Shown piece by piece: positions 10,144-24,261 of a DNA stretch of 64,000 nt. The stretch comes from Microdochium bolleyi (taxonomy: Eukaryota > Ascomycota > Sordariomycetes > Xylariales > Microdochiaceae). The translations under genes and the position numbers were made by a program. The number at the start of each line of letters is the position of its first letter. Position 1 is the stretch's first letter. The stretch spans positions 62,001 to 126,000 of the forward strand of contig KQ964266.1 in assembly GCA_001566295.1 (NCBI GenBank), in the 5' to 3' direction. The notes under the pieces are model-generated. The model made no database searches, was not told the DNA's origin, and saw only the letters and a list, made by a program, of their open reading frames with translations.

Positions 10144-13100
10144 AAAAGACGCGCAAACCCCTATCCTAGCCCACCACGGCGGCATTCAATCGGCGGATTT
10201 TCTCGTCATGGGGTTCAGTCACGAAGGACTCCATAACTAGGCTGGGTTGTATCCGGCGACCAAGGATGGTGGCAACACAGAACATCGTCCTTTACACTGT
10301 AGATTGTATTCTCTTCTCGCACCACGTTATCCACCGGCACGTACGAGACGTAGTAGTGTTGTGTCAGTGGGAAACTTGGCACTCCAGGGCCCCCCAGCGT
10401 CTTCGGAGCATGGAGACAAGGGAAAAAGCGGGAGACTGTGCCGCGATCAGGCGTCAAGACTCCTGTGATCAGGTCCTTGTTCGGACTTGGGGCGTCTCCT
10501 CTACGGAGCATGTGTTGCCTCGCCGGTTTCAACCCTGGTCGTGTACTCGTGCTGCTCGCCCCCCCAGACGGCGCGGCCCGCAGCCGGCTGCGGTGCAGTC
10601 GCCTGGTTTTAGGTTTGGCCTTGCGTGTCTTCGCCCGCTTGCGTTGCCAGCTCAGGTTTGGCAGTCAGGTTCAGTCCCATGTGGGCTCCGGCATATAGTA
10701 TCCGTTCAGAGTGAAAGGTCTGTCTGTTGCTTGAGGCGCGGCGAGTAGATTCCTCGGTCGTCGCCGAGGAGATTAATCGATACGTTATGCTGGCTGTAGC
10801 GTCAGTAAATCGTCGGTGTGCTCGGAGATTTGCTGCTGCTCGTGTCTACTTTTGTCAGTCCACCCGTGACTCGCGAGGAGGCTTGAACCTCGGCGCCACG
10901 TCTTCTCCGGCCTCCTCTCGGGTTACGGACGAAACCAGCCACAGTGAACGGATGTCGGCGTCATGCTTAAAACTCAGTAACCTCTGCGGGTAGTGCAACG
11001 TGTGCGTGCATGCGTGCAAGCTCCCCAGAAGTTTGCGCAGTAAACTGTTAGGCTAACGAGCAGCAGATACCTCCGAGCTGGCGATCTGACCGGAAAGTGC
11101 CAGGCTAGTTCAAAGAACATCCGCAAGCTGAATCCCATCGACATCCGGAAGTAGTAGTTGTCCCATGATTGCTACTAGTGTTACATTGGGTGGTGGCCAT
11201 GATTAAAGTTGAGTTGGATGGTTACTCCGCCACGAACATAATCGTAAGTAAATATAAACAGGCTTCTCGCGACGATGATGACGTATGGGCTGTCTGGCAG
11301 AGCTTCTCAGCCCTGAACTCAAAGTACCAGGGCGTGCATTGGCCGTTTACAAATCGGTCGAATGACGACAGGTTTCGGACCCTTGAGACACACTGGAGAG
11401 GTAGGTCGCAGTCTGAGAGGAGAGTCATTGTTGCTGCGCGTGACTGTTGTCTTGGACCCTGTATGATTCTTGTACTCAGATTGAGGATGAGTGTCGATGG
11501 AAGCATGCAGCCTCGGATTGCTGACTCGAATGTTACTGGAAATGCTATCTCAACCGAGACACGTTTGCGGAAAGGACAAGGTTTCCGTTCCGCACATGTT
11601 CTCGAGACAGCAAAGCGCTGCTGATCATTTAGGGTTCGTTGACGACACATGTTTCAGAGCAATGCCGCGGGCAATCCCCTTCGCTGAGACTCTCAGGGTG
11701 TTCCCACGTTTCTGGCTGGCCGACACAGATCTCGACCATTATGGAGTTGGCCGGCGCGTATCGGTAGTGATGGATCTGAGGCGCAGGAAGCTGATATTGG
11801 AGCAGCATCCGACGTGCTGCGAGGTGCAATGCGGGCTCAAGGACTGTCGTCGAAATACCGGGCGTCATGGAATTTGAGACATTTCCTGGTTCTGGAACGT
11901 GCAACTCAAATCTGTGCATGTGACTCGCACTGGTTCATGTTTGGCGGAGAGCAGTCTTTACTAACATTGTTGTTCGTGATAACGAGGCCAACAACAATGA
12001 TATCTCACACACTCAAGCAAAATGATATTTGTTAGTGATTCATCTAAACATAGTAGCTGTCTCTTGCAGGTATCTATCTCACCGGCGGTGGGAAAACCCA
12101 GCAGGCCTCGAATAATAAAACCCCATTGTCTCATTTGAAAATTGAAAACTATACTCGCGCTCGTGAAGAGTCCTGGCTGACCCAGACACACATGAGCCAG
12201 TTTCCGGTGGCCAGGTCTCTGCTCAACCGAACTGAGTCGCTGCGCACAAATTTCGGTGCAGAATCTCGCTATCTTTGCCTCCGTAGCTCTCAAGCTACTG
12301 ACGGCAATCATGTTGATAAGCTCGTCAAGTCCGGTGACTGATGCCTTTGAGAGGTGTAGAGAGACGAGACGTACCGGAAGCCGCGGCTGAGAGTCACAGG
12401 CACTGGAGCCGGCTTACAAAAAGACCACAAACTTTCAAAAAGCCGACCACAACCGGCACAGGACCTTAGGCTGACAGCGTACATCGATGGCCAGGCATTA
12501 TGAGAGATCATACGAGGGCAGTATTTGCCGGGCCAGAGTGCTCTGCATTCGTTCTCATGCGATGCGCATCGACTCATCTGCAACCCAGCCAGCTGGGCGA
12601 ATCGCAAGAGAGAGCCGCACCTCTGGGACCAGGGATTCGCTCAGGGTTCTTTGAATCCGGTGAGCAACGGCGGATGGCACGAGCTGTGTGGCTGGCTGTG
12701 GTACCCGATGGGCGTGATTGGGCACTTGGTGGCGGCGAGGAGCTGATGAGGTGTGGTGAGACAGAAGCTGACCTTCGCCACCGGAGGGCTACACGCCGGA
12801 GGCGGTGCGTTACATGGCCCTTCCAGCATCGAAGCATGAGAGTTCGCGGAAGTCAGCAGACGGGTGAAGCAGTGGAGTGACGGTGTCTCCTGTACTCGGT
12901 ACTCCAGACTCGATGTCCTGGCAGGAGCGATCGAGGTGTGGTGTTTCTCAGGCATCTGCACGCCACATGGCGGCCTGGGGCAGCACTTCCATGGCCACAC
13001 CTTGCTGTTTCCAGAAACCGTGGTGCAATACCTATGGGCCATGCTTCGTCTCTTCCAACATCTGATATCGTACTTTGATCATTGGCCGGCGCTGCGGAGC

Positions 13101-15792
13101 CCTGCAGCGATGCCAGCCACGGAAGATCATCGTCACGAGCGCGCCTCGTCCCTCCCTCCGGTTTCATTAGTGCTGCCACATGTGCCTAGCGGCTTCAGTT
13201 CGCATGCCGTCGGCGCCCTCACGCAACACGCACCGTACCTGACCACACCACCCCGTAAGGAGATCGGCCTCGACCCAACCGGGGGCACCCGGCACGGAAC
13301 TGGTAAGCCAACCGCGATGGCCGGCGAGTGGTAGTGATAGAGGACGGCACTAGTTCAACGTAGGCACTCGACCAAGTGCGAGGCGTTGTTGGCTGCCACC
13401 CCAGGACAATAGTCTCCTCGACACGGGACCGTGGCGCACACATCCCTCGGATTTACGCCTGTGACGCGGCACGGAGCAGGTGCAGTCACATACACCCGAA
13501 GAAAGCCGCGCCATATCGATATTGTTCTGTCACCCTGTGTGGTGTTCCCCCCTCCCCCAGGTTCCTGTCACACATCGAGGTACTCAGCCCGGCTGGTCCG
13601 ACACCTGATTGGCGTGGGTGCAGTAGGTCGAGTATGCATCATGACGTGCAGTGCTGGCACGGCCCCAACCCCAAGCGCACCTGCAGCATCGGCAAAGCAT
13701 ATCGAGACCGTGTGCCATGGCTCAACTGACCTTTTTTGACTTAGCTGGCCTTGCCAACCACCTCCTTGAAGTTCGCGGAGGGGGACGTCCGCCCTGGCTT
13801 GAGATGCATGATTGTGAGAGGCAGTGGGGTGGACGGGCAAGGGCGCGACTCAAGCACAACACACGAGTCACTCGATCATGATGACCGCCACAGGCAGCCT
13901 CTTTCGTGGCCATCACTTCTCGGCAATCGTATCAACAACCTTCTAGTCTCGATCCGCCTCGAGCCGAGGCCACGACGTCAATGCGCATGGCCCTGCAGGA
14001 GGCCATCTTGTCAGACGTGGTTGTCTGCAGCCAGCAGACCTCTCCAAGATGTCGGTCGACCTTGGAGAGCAAGCGACAACCACGAGGGGGGCAGGCACCG
14101 CACAGCATCGCGTCTAACCAGATGAGCACAAGTGCCAGTTGCACCACACTTGGCCGTCCGGGGTGCGTGGTGATCACGGTTGCTTCGGATCCACGCAAGT
14201 GGAGCCCCTGCCGACTGTGACTGTCTCGACTGCCAACTCCGCTACGCAGCAGAACCAGGCAGTTGATTCATAATCGAACGACGAAAGAAAACCGGTGAGA
14301 CTCGGCCGGCATTCATGTGCATAATGCATGTCTCGCAGCAGCGACCCATCTCCGACAGGACATCGCTGGCAGAAGAAAGCCCACATGCTGCAAATTGTAG
14401 GGGCAAGGTCCCTGTTGCAGACTGATCATGTTTAACCTTTGTTTTGCTTTTTCCCGTCTCTCCGAGTGTGCAAGTATTCCACGTCGAGACCATGAGCCAG
14501 AGGCTTCACATCACGGCTAACAACACAACATTTGTTCGGAGGGTATCGGAACACTTTGGACTTTGGCCCAACAGGCTGGAAACGCCATCAGCAGCAAGGG
14601 GTTGTTGTAATCAAATACTATTAGCGAGGTTAAGATGATCTCAGTCAGCGTCACCACACCTCCGTCATCAAGACCCTGGTCTGCCTGGTTGTATGCGTGA
14701 GGTGAAGCATCAACGTCAGGGGTGCTTTGACATACGACTACAATATCTCCGAGTCAGAGCTGACACCGTGCTCCGCACGCACTGTTGTATCGGCGTGAGA
14801 AAGGCAACAGCAGTCGAATGTCCTGACGGGTCGAACTGCACAACACTAGCAAGCCCGTTCTACCCGTGGCACTCCCATTCAAGACAGGGCAAGATGCCCT
14901 CCTTATCCCACAGGAGATTGGGACTAACAGATCAGCTTGTGCGATAAGTGTTCTGGCTGAGGTACAGTCTTGCAAGTGAATTTCGAATAATAAATCAACA
15001 TTCGTCAAAGCCAATCCCTGCCGGTTCCCACTTTCTCCGCGGAGCAGCACAGCTCGTTGAGGCAATCCGGGACAGGAACGTTATTAGTGTGGCGGACTGT
15101 CGAGTCTTCTCCACTGCTAACCCACGTCCGTCCCTTCCTGGACTCCCGAACTCGAGACCGGGACCCTTGCCTGGCGCGTCGGCGAGGGAGGGGCCTGGCG
15201 CCCCTCCAGCCTAGCGCAGGATTCCAAAGAGTGAGACCCCCTGCAGGGGACCTTGCCTCTGGCCTGGCGGGGGCTCACATTAACCTGACGATCAGGATCC
15301 AGCACGGGGATGCCAACAAGGGTTGGGCCGGTGCCCGCTCACGGTCATCGTTGATGGAAATAGCATCAAGAGGTTTCTTCACACGACGGCTGTGGTGGTG
15401 CTGAGCATAGTCTCCTGGTGAGACAAAGTGGCCTCTTCACCCAGAGTTGAGCTGAGGACTACGGTACGCGATTCAGCCGGGAAGAACCCTCGTCGGGGCC
15501 TTGCGAAACACCAAACGTTTGTCGTTGTTCGGAGCCGAGCATCACAATCACAGCCATCCTCAACACCATCTCGCTATCACACAGTCACTGGGAAGCCACG
15601 ACGTCATGTCGCATGGCGGCCACAGCTGCAGTCCTTATACTTCTTTTCCCCGGGAACACAGACGGCATGAAGACATGCAGCCCTTTGTCGGTTATTGCGC
15701 CAAGCTTGTTGCATGAGCGCTCGTAAATGCTGACCGGAATACCGATTCACATGCACAGAGGGCGGCTACTCTTGCGGCAGCAGCAACCTGCC

Positions 15793-15811
15793 TGGTGGTG
15801 GTGGTGGTGGT
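15793..15811. repeat. Short GGT trinucleotide repeat
   Basis: About six tandem GGT/TGG units, continuing into degenerate TTGTCG; noncoding. Confidence 0.8.
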
Positions 15812-16416
15812 TGTCGTCGCAACGTGGGCCGGGTCGCCGCAGACCGACCGACATGTAGTATTGCCGAGAATCGCCAGACCCCAAACAGCAGCAGGTCGCG
15901 GCAGCCAGCCACTGCAAACGTCCCCACGGGGACGAATTGTTGCACAGTCGCATCGATCATGGGGTAGAGTGAGTGGCCTGCCGTCTCCAGCCGATTCAGC
16001 AGGCCTGGCAGGCTGGGGTGCTGTCCGACACGGGGACGAGACCAAAGAAAGCAGGGGTGCATTTCTTTGTCCCACTGATAAGCTTGTGATACTCGAATGC
16101 AATGGGCAGCCCTGACCCCTGCCCCGCTGCCAGCTCTTTGACTCTCCCAGGATCTCTGATCTCTGCGCTCTGAGCTCTAAACTCTAGGGGACTGCGGCCA
16201 GTGCCGTGCTCGCTCGGCCGACGCAGCAGCCAGTTCCAGTAGCGTCGTGTCACTCGAGCTGTCAGGCTTTCATCGGAGGCAAAGGAGATTGGCCGTCGTG
16301 ATCTGCTCCCCCTACTCTGCGCCGGGCAGGCGGCCCCTCAGCATCGTCAGTAGTTCCATGCACGACGAGCCAAATCCGGGCGTAGCGTGGTGCCAATGCG
16401 GAGAAATAGCAGAACT

Positions 16417-16431
16417 GGGGGGGGGGGGGGG
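16417..16431. repeat. Poly-G tract (15 G)
   Basis: A run of 15 G residues interrupts otherwise mixed sequence; noncoding. Confidence 0.9.
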
Positions 16432-16754
16432 ACTCATAACGTGCCAGGACGGATGGACCTCTCTTGCAAGGGTCCTGCGCGCTGCTGTGATTCGTCGCAC
16501 GACGCCCATGCATCTTCGTCTTGGAGGGAGGAGGGGTGGGGGATGAGGGAGCGAGCTGGTTCTCTGAACCTGATTACTTTGGGTACCTCGACACAACATT
16601 GGGACACACAAACCACAAGAGAGCTGCAAGGGCGCGTGCGCTGGAGTTGCCACTGCTGCAGTGCCGTCGTAGTAGTCGCGTGCCTCGCTCTATTTCGGTG
16701 TCATGCCGTCGCACAACATCTGTCGGTCTCGTCGGTTCCGCTGTCCGTCCGTGT

Positions 16755-16775
16755 TGCTGCTGCTGCTGCTGCTGC
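16755..16775. repeat. CTG trinucleotide repeat
   Basis: Seven tandem TGC/CTG units within the gene-poor region; no ORF of protein-like composition uses it. Confidence 0.88.
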
Positions 16776-17054
16776 ATCGCACGAAGAGACGAACACATGC
16801 ATGATCTCTTTTGCCCCCTCCTGATTTGTTAGCCTGCAGTCTCACCTGGAAAGGACGAGGAGTCAGTTTCCCTACTGCCCTGGTCGTCAAAAGAGAGAGC
16901 GAGAGAGAACCGGATATGTGGTGCAACACGACAAATCAACCAAAGTTACCCACAGTTAGACCCCCCCCTGGTCCCCCCTTGCATGGAACATACCGCGCCG
17001 TGGAGTGAGTGAGTGTTGGATTCGCGATGGAGAGCAGAGAAGTCCAACAATGCC

Positions 17055-17137
17055 CGATAACGAGACGAGGAATCAGAAAAATGTTGCCAGGGTGGGTTCG
17101 AACACACTCCGCAAAGTCCGTGCCTGGCGTGTTATCG
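17055..17137. repeat. Nested inverted repeats (possible hairpin)
   Basis: CGATAAC (17055-17061) is the inverse complement of GTTATCG (17131-17137), and inside it GCCAGG (17086-17091) is the inverse complement of CCTGGC (17123-17128). The internal loop is strongly asymmetric (24 nt against 2 nt). The apical loop carries a GGTTCGAA that resembles a tRNA B box, but no cloverleaf can be folded. Confidence 0.4.
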
Positions 17138-17417
17138 TGAGCACGCACAACAAAAGCCCGTCAAAGTCGGCCCGGTGAAGAGCCACAGGGGCGGGCATGC
17201 TCGGCGTCATTGGGTCTCTCGCATCTTGGCTGCCCGGGGGGGTTGAGGCGGCTTATCGTGCAGGTTGATACGATTATGCACAGACAATGCTCTCTCTCTC
17301 TCACCTCTGCTGTGTAACCAAGTAAGCACCCGCCCTGCATCGTCTCCAAGTGGTGAGTGAGGTATTCCCGGTAATATATAACTCAACCGGAGCTCAGCCG
17401 TGCACTGCCATTATCTG

Positions 17418-17446
17418 CATGATGATGATAATGATGATGATGATGG
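17418..17446. repeat. GAT/ATG trinucleotide repeat
   Basis: Imperfect (GAT)n with one ATA interruption, noncoding. Confidence 0.85.
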
Positions 17447-20400
17447 TGAGAGCATGATGTGATTCTACCGAGATGCTGGCCAAGAATGCCAATCTTGTGT
17501 GCTGGGTACCTGGGCAAGTATCTACGAGTATCAAGACCCCTCCTCGGTGCATATCTGAAAGGGGAACTCGGTGTAATGGTAAAAGGCCGATGGGTAAATA
17601 CACGCGTCGCCGTGCCCCGTGTGGTCGCCCATCATGGATGCTCATGGCATGGTATGGCATGGCATGATCGTGTCTCATTCGCGAGAGCAATTCAGCCAGC
17701 TCGAGCCGAGAGCTGACATGCACGTGCATGTGCAGCAGCGGCTGCTTTGGGGCCCAGAACTCTGTCTTTATTCGTGGAGGATGCAGGAACCTCCCCGCCG
17801 CCCATGGGAGGGTGAGCGTGAGATGCTCGGGCCGAGCAGCGAGAGGGAACGAGACCGAGGGATAGGAAAGAGATAAACATGCCCAAGAAGGCCCGAAATG
17901 CCGGCATGGAGAGTTCTCTTCAAGGATGCGAATCTTTGAAGTTCCAGTCCGTGGGTGATGGACGGGAGGGTTCCTGGCTCGGCCAGTCGTGATGACCGAG
18001 CAGGGGACAAGACAACGTCGCAATCGCCAAGCGCGACGCCTGGAAGAGCCTCGACTCTTGAGCGCTGGTGCGGCCAGCAGCACACCACATGTGAATGGAG
18101 GCGGTCCTGTGACGAACCTGAAGACGAAGACGACGAATGCAGACAATGAGCAACTCGTCCGGTCCGTAATTTCCCCAACGTCGACTGTTGTCCTCCCAGC
18201 CGCTCTGTCTTGCAGCAGTGCCCCTGCACCTGCATGCTCGAAGCTCATTCGCCAATGTATCGTAGCCTTCCTGTCATTGGAAGCGGGCTTACCGCAGCGG
18301 CAGGAGGAGCCACTTGTTGGACGAGTGGCCTGCACCCACGCCCGCACGTCATGGCCCGTGTAGGCTGGTCTAAGCCCCCAGCCCACCCAAGCCGGGCTCT
18401 CCCGTGTCTTCTCCATTCCGTTCTCGACCACCGCTTGGGCGCCCCTCAGCCCCAAGGATGCCCAGCAAGACCCGAGGGGTTTCCTTTTTCGTCTCGTTTT
18501 TGATGCCATCGTGAGTCTGTCCTCTTCTCCGTGCCCCTCTCCAGAGGCCAGCCCCCCGACCCTGTCTCGTCCGTCCCCATGGGGCTTTGCCCACCTCCCC
18601 GTGACTCCCTCCTCAGACCTGCATGGCTGCTATCTCTCATGCTTGACATGGGCAGGGCGTCGTAACCTTGCATGGACACGGGACGGGTTGGACGACCACT
18701 CATCCCTCGTTTCCTGGCTGGCTGTCTCTGTGAAATGCCCTGCACGGGAGGCGGTCCAGACCTCGATCCATGCACGACGAGGGACGACACGGACCGCCGC
18801 TGCAACAATCAACAGTCGTCTCACTGGCCAGTTCTTACTTTTCCGAGGTCCTGACGGGCCCCTTCGGCTGCTTTGCCAGATCGCCGACCCGTGTTCTCCT
18901 CGTGCATGGCGCGCCGACACATGTCACGATGCTGGGAAGGCGGTGTTGTCGGGTCGCCCCGAACATCCCGCTCGTTGGCGCCACCGACTCCAATTCCTCA
19001 TTTCCACCCGTGTCTTAAAGTTCAGTGCGTGTCCACGATACTCTGTGCCCAGCGACAAGTGCCGACCGGAAGTCAAAGATGCCGCTCGGAGTTATCTCGT
19101 TCTCTCCCTCGGAGGTCGGCAGAAAATAGAGCGTGCACCGACATGATGCGCATCTACTCATTTTGTGGCTTATTGCATCGTTTACTCGGTATACCTCTGG
19201 TCAGGCTTGAATGTACTGTTGATGCCCAAGCCGCGCGCCAGAGAGCCTACAGCTGGACGCCCTGCCCCAGAACGCGATGCATTACCCCAACAGGATTCGC
19301 ACGAGCATTTAAGACGCAGCCGGGACCGGGAAGTTCGCAAGAGACCGCGAGAGGGTGTGATGACTCCTTGGCCTGTTGGTGATCGTGCGTGTGTAATGTA
19401 TCGGTTGACTAGCACGACAGCGACGTGCGAGCCTATCCAAGCTGAAGGTTCGCGAGATTACCAGAATATGCATTGCTGCATCGGAGGGCGGCTCCGGCTC
19501 CGCATGGCGAGAAAGCTTTCACCCGGGCGTATTCGTTCTCGAATAGTACTTTGCACATGTCGGGTTGTTCAAGAACGGCATGAGGTGAGATTAAGAACGT
19601 AGAGTCGCATCTTGAGATTTACTGTTGAGGAAAGCTACTGTAGATGAGGTGCGGTGGAACGGTACGTACCTTGACCACTTCGCCGACGAAGGAAGAGATT
19701 GCATGCAACGGCAACAGTGCCACAAGTTGTTCCGACCACTCACGACAGGTACACGCACTTTCCCTTATCGCTCGTGGGAACGGCACGGAACCCCTGGTAT
19801 CCCTCCAAAACAGTGCAGGCCTACTCCTGACTTGAGAGGGTTGCGCGGGGGCGAGTTAGCGGACGGTTGCTGTCCTGAAAGTTCGTCATTAGGTTGAACG
19901 ATCTTGGCCAGCTTCCGCAGCGCCTACACCCCAACCAAAGAGACTAACAATATTGAGAGCCACAACTGTTGACGACCGTTGTCATAGGCGCACAGCTCCT
20001 TAGTTTGTCCGTGGCGAGGAAGCGCTGCAGGACGTACGAGCAAGTGGTAGGACTAACGGCCGATCTGCCGGGTGAGGCGTCTGCGTTTCCTTGGACCGGA
20101 AGATGCCGTAATCGGCGATGAAGATCGGCTGGTGGGTCACGCTGTTGCTGCGGATGGCGCCCAGGAACACAGGCGAGACAGGCACTGAGTCAAGTTCTGC
20201 ACCGCGAGCGGTCCAGTGTCGGCCGGGTGCTCCTGCAGTCAGTGGCGTATGACCCAATCATGATCCGAAGCCTGCCGATCTTTCACTTTGCCGAACCTAA
20301 ACACTAAAAGTGCTCCGGATGAGTAGTCTGACGAGCTTACTCAGAAAACAGTGGAGGACAAGGCTGGCCGTTGGCTGTCTTCACCTCAAAGTCGGGCATT

Positions 20401-23400
20401 CCTCGGGTTTGGCATTGGTGAATTGCTGGAGAGGTAGCGTTCCGCCGATTTCTGTTCTAGGCGGAGCTGTAGACTTGAAGCTGAAGGCAGGCGTACTGAG
20501 TCGGTGGCCTGAGAGACGCGGACCACCACTGAGACACAGACGAAGGATCTGTATGAGATCAATGGTCTCGAGATACAGAACGGCACTGGCAGCACTTAGG
20601 TCCCGGGGAGATGGTCTTGATCCCCACAAGGTCGTGGGTAGGGTGTTTTGAGGCTTGTCTCGGTCGATTGGGCGTGGATGAGGCTTTTGTCTCACAGTTC
20701 CCCCTCAAGACCCGTTGGTTACTGGCGGCTCTTAATTGATACCGTACAAGATGTGACCTGTGTTTCTTGCCCTTGCGCTGCCGAGCTTGAGGCTGGGCGT
20801 TTGCATCAGCAACAAGCGAACCATCATCGGTGCATGTCGAATCGGAACTTTGTCGAAGGGCGCTGGTGTTGCAACCGCCTGTGGTTGGTCTCTATTGGTA
20901 TCTGAGTTGGAGAGCGGCGCAGCAGAACTGCCACCGGAGGCTGGCACAAGCACGGAACCTTCTCTGTGTAGCTCAGTTGCCGGACCAAGGAGTGGCATGC
21001 GAACGCAAGGCTGGACTTTGTGTTGGAAGTGAACAGTCTAGGCTGATGCTCGTGGGCGTGCTTGATGGAGACTCTTGCAGTGCGAGATCTCTGGCCGGGG
21101 AAGGTGCTGGATGAGATCGCCATTTGTGAGGCGATGCGCATCCCACGATCCGAGTCTCCGCCGCACACGTTGTTCTTGCCTCTGGTGTTTGCAGGAGCGT
21201 CCAACACCATGCTGATCGCGTCATGATAGCCATCTCTCCCCTGTCTGTTGCGGCGTCACTCATTGCGTAAGCGCCTATCCCGGATCGGTGCTGTGCTATG
21301 CTGGGATCCATGGACGTTCCCAAGGGTTGGTGGACGTGTCTGTGCTGGCTGGCTTGGCTCCCGTATGATCGACCTGCAGCGTGCCATGCACTAGGCAGGG
21401 GCACCGAGGCCTGGCAAGTCTGGTGTGAACTTCAACGTTGGACCCCACCTTGCCCCCCTTGCCCACCTCTTGGCCAGCGCAGCCGGATATCGCTCCACCA
21501 AGCCCCTACCGCCGCCGACTCGAACACCTGGCCATGCATCGTGACAATGTCCGCTGGTCAGAGGTCCAGCTTCACCTTGTTGTCCCTGGCCCTGGCCAGT
21601 CGACGGCCGCCATCCTCGTGGGGCCCGAGACAACGCACAATTGCGGTCGATGTGCAGCAACAACGGGACGCACATACAGTCACCGCGATCCACCATAGGG
21701 GCCGCCCACTGCAATTGAGTTTTCTCCGCGAGGCGAGGCTCTGCTCTGTACATTCTTCGCCGTGGCTTTCGGTTGTCTCCTCCTGTCTGAGACTCACGGC
21801 CGAGCTGCCACGTGCAGGCCTCCGAGTAACAGCAAGAGTGTCTCGCGTTTCTTATCTCTCAGACATGATCCCCAATGGCGTCAACTTCGAGACACGCTCA
21901 TTGTCTTGTCTGTGCATATCGCTCTTGTGTGTCGCAACAATGTGCGCTCGCCTGTGATTGTATCATCAACCCGCGACGATCGACAATTTGGCAGGGAACA
22001 GGCCTCAAGCGCTGGAGAGCCCTGCAAGCTGAGCCGCTTCTTGGGCAGGCAGCACCACCCTGGAAAGTCGTCATGCTGGTTCCTGCCCGCCTGCAGTAGT
22101 GGTCATTTCTGTTATCTTTGACGGGGTCCGGGTCTCGCAAGGTGAGACACGAGCCAAGCAGCCAGGCGACACGGCTCTCCCGGCTTCCTGCACCGACAGC
22201 CCGCTACTGGTATCTGCCGATGCATCGCACGTTCCGTCTTATGGCCAGTTGATGCTGCCAGAACAGACCTGTGTGCAGCCCCTTCCGCGAATAGACAGTC
22301 TCTTGGCGGACCACTGTGACAGCCGAGTCTGATTGCATTTTGCGGCTACCTAATTAGCGCTGATCCTGTCTCCGAGAGCCGTGCAGCTCGCCAGGAAATC
22401 GTGGACCCGGGAGTTCCCTTTGGGTGGCTGCACGGGGCCACCGGAACTGTCGTCTCGTTGAAGTGCTCAGCGTTTCTGTCAAGGCGAGCATTAAACCTGA
22501 CGAGGACTAGCTTTGATCTGTGGTTTGTACCACAGCAATTTATGTTGGAGCGAGTCCAGTCAGCCACTGAGTAGCGACGAGGCGCGCGAGCGAGAACGGA
22601 AGCAGATTCGAGCCATCGTGACAACAGCCCGTCTGGGCGCAGCCGTTGCCTTTCTACCCATGGGCCAGCCCAGCACCAATTGGCAGCACCCAACACCGCC
22701 TCCGACGTGTGCCACGCATGTGTCAACGCTTCCTGCTTTACGCCAACGCCTTCTTCTTTCCCCTTGGCCTTGACTCTTTGGCAGCCTTCCAGTCCCGCGA
22801 TCGGCCGTGGTCAGCAGTTTCGGCCTGCTGGTTGGTCATGCCCGGTTGAACAGATTACCTGATGGTGGAGCGACAACGGCGGCGGTCCTGCCAGGGACGA
22901 CATGCAACATATCTGGACATGGCGCTGTCACTGGGACAGCTCCGGTTCGTCTTGACCAGCGCATTTGTGCCTGAACCTGCTGGCTTCGCTGGCACCATCG
23001 CTGCATGTCACAGGGGCGCCTCCTGCGGTTCTTGTCGTCGCCTTGAATGCCCAGCCTCGAGCAGCGAGCGGATTGGTAGGCCGGTCGATGTTGCTGGGAC
23101 CCCTCCAATAGCCGCATGCGCAAGGGAAGCGACCAGGGTGGGACGTGAGCAAGAGCTGCGGTGAATTGGACCAGTGCTGCTGCTACCGACCCAGCACAGC
23201 ACTTGGCGCCATGCTGCCGCGTTGATAAGCACACATAACAGCTCGGGCGCAAGTAGCCCATGAGGCAGCAGCACAGCCGCAGCTTATCTCCGTGGAATCA
23301 TGAGAGGAAGGTATGGCCTAGGCAGGCGTTGGGGCCGTGTTGACATGCTGCTGGCTTCCCAACGGCACCTTAACTACCTGGAGCTACAGGACGGATTGAC

Positions 23401-24261
23401 GACAGACCTACGTGTGGGAGAAAGGACGAGCGAGAGTACAGGCGCGCCCGGGGCTTGCAGGAAGGATCCCCACCGGCGTGCGCCAGCCCATGCACAGCGC
23501 GGGTTTGTACTGGCAGGTACTGCAGCCACCAAAGCCAGCAGGGGCGGTACTTGCTGGGGCCGGCCTGCAGGCGCACCTGGGCACATGGATGTCCACACCA
23601 CCACCGCCGCCGTGCCCAACTTATCGATGTCGCGCGACCCACCCGCGCCCCTCCGCCGCCGCCTGCCCACCATCGCTCGCTCCTCGTCCATCGCCCTCTC
23701 TCGTGCTGGGATTGGGACGGACGGGGGGGGAAGGCCCTTTGCCGGACTGCGTAGGGCGAGCCCGTCATCACCTCCTGCCCGCCCGCTTTCTTCCCCTACA
23801 CCCGTCACTCTGCAGCCCACCCGTTCCCTCCGTCCCTTAAACTCACGCGAGACCCCCCCAGTTATCCAAGTTGCGCCTGGGTGCCACTTCTTGTGCCACA
23901 GTTCACTCATCGCGGGCTTTGTCTCTTGCACTGCTTCAACCATCCACACTTCCGCCCTCCACCGTCGACCTTCGCCGACCTCTCACCGAGTCCACGGTCC
24001 CCATCGCTCCTTCGCTCTTCCCGCGACCGGCAATCATCCGCTCCCGCCCAGTCGAAGCCTCCTCCGTGGATCACGGCAGCCTTGTCTGGTGCCGCTCACG
24101 ACACATCGCACGCGACTTTCGACGGCTGGAGACCGAACCCACCCTCCCACGCTCGACGCAACAATGGCTTGCTGCCGCTAAGTTGCTCGACGAGACTCGC
24201 TACTTTTCCCACGTCTGCCTGTCTGCAGTCACGCCTCCTGCCAACTGCGATTTACGACGAC

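Noticed and set aside
17086..17137. Possible tRNA (GGTTCGAA box and nearby T-run on the minus strand)
   Set aside because: The T-stem does not pair, no A box lies at the right distance, and no acceptor stem closes a cloverleaf on either strand.
17394..18509. 371-codon minus-strand ORF in the gene-poor region
   Set aside because: Composition is rich in Cys, His, Trp and Arg, there are no domains, and it ends in poly-Ile created by the GAT/ATG microsatellite. It looks like a chance frame in GC-rich DNA.
23300..24181. 293-codon plus-strand ORF just upstream of the kinase
   Set aside because: Pro/Arg/Ser/His-rich with no motif, overlapped by other equally long frames, and lying in CT-rich promoter/5' UTR DNA.
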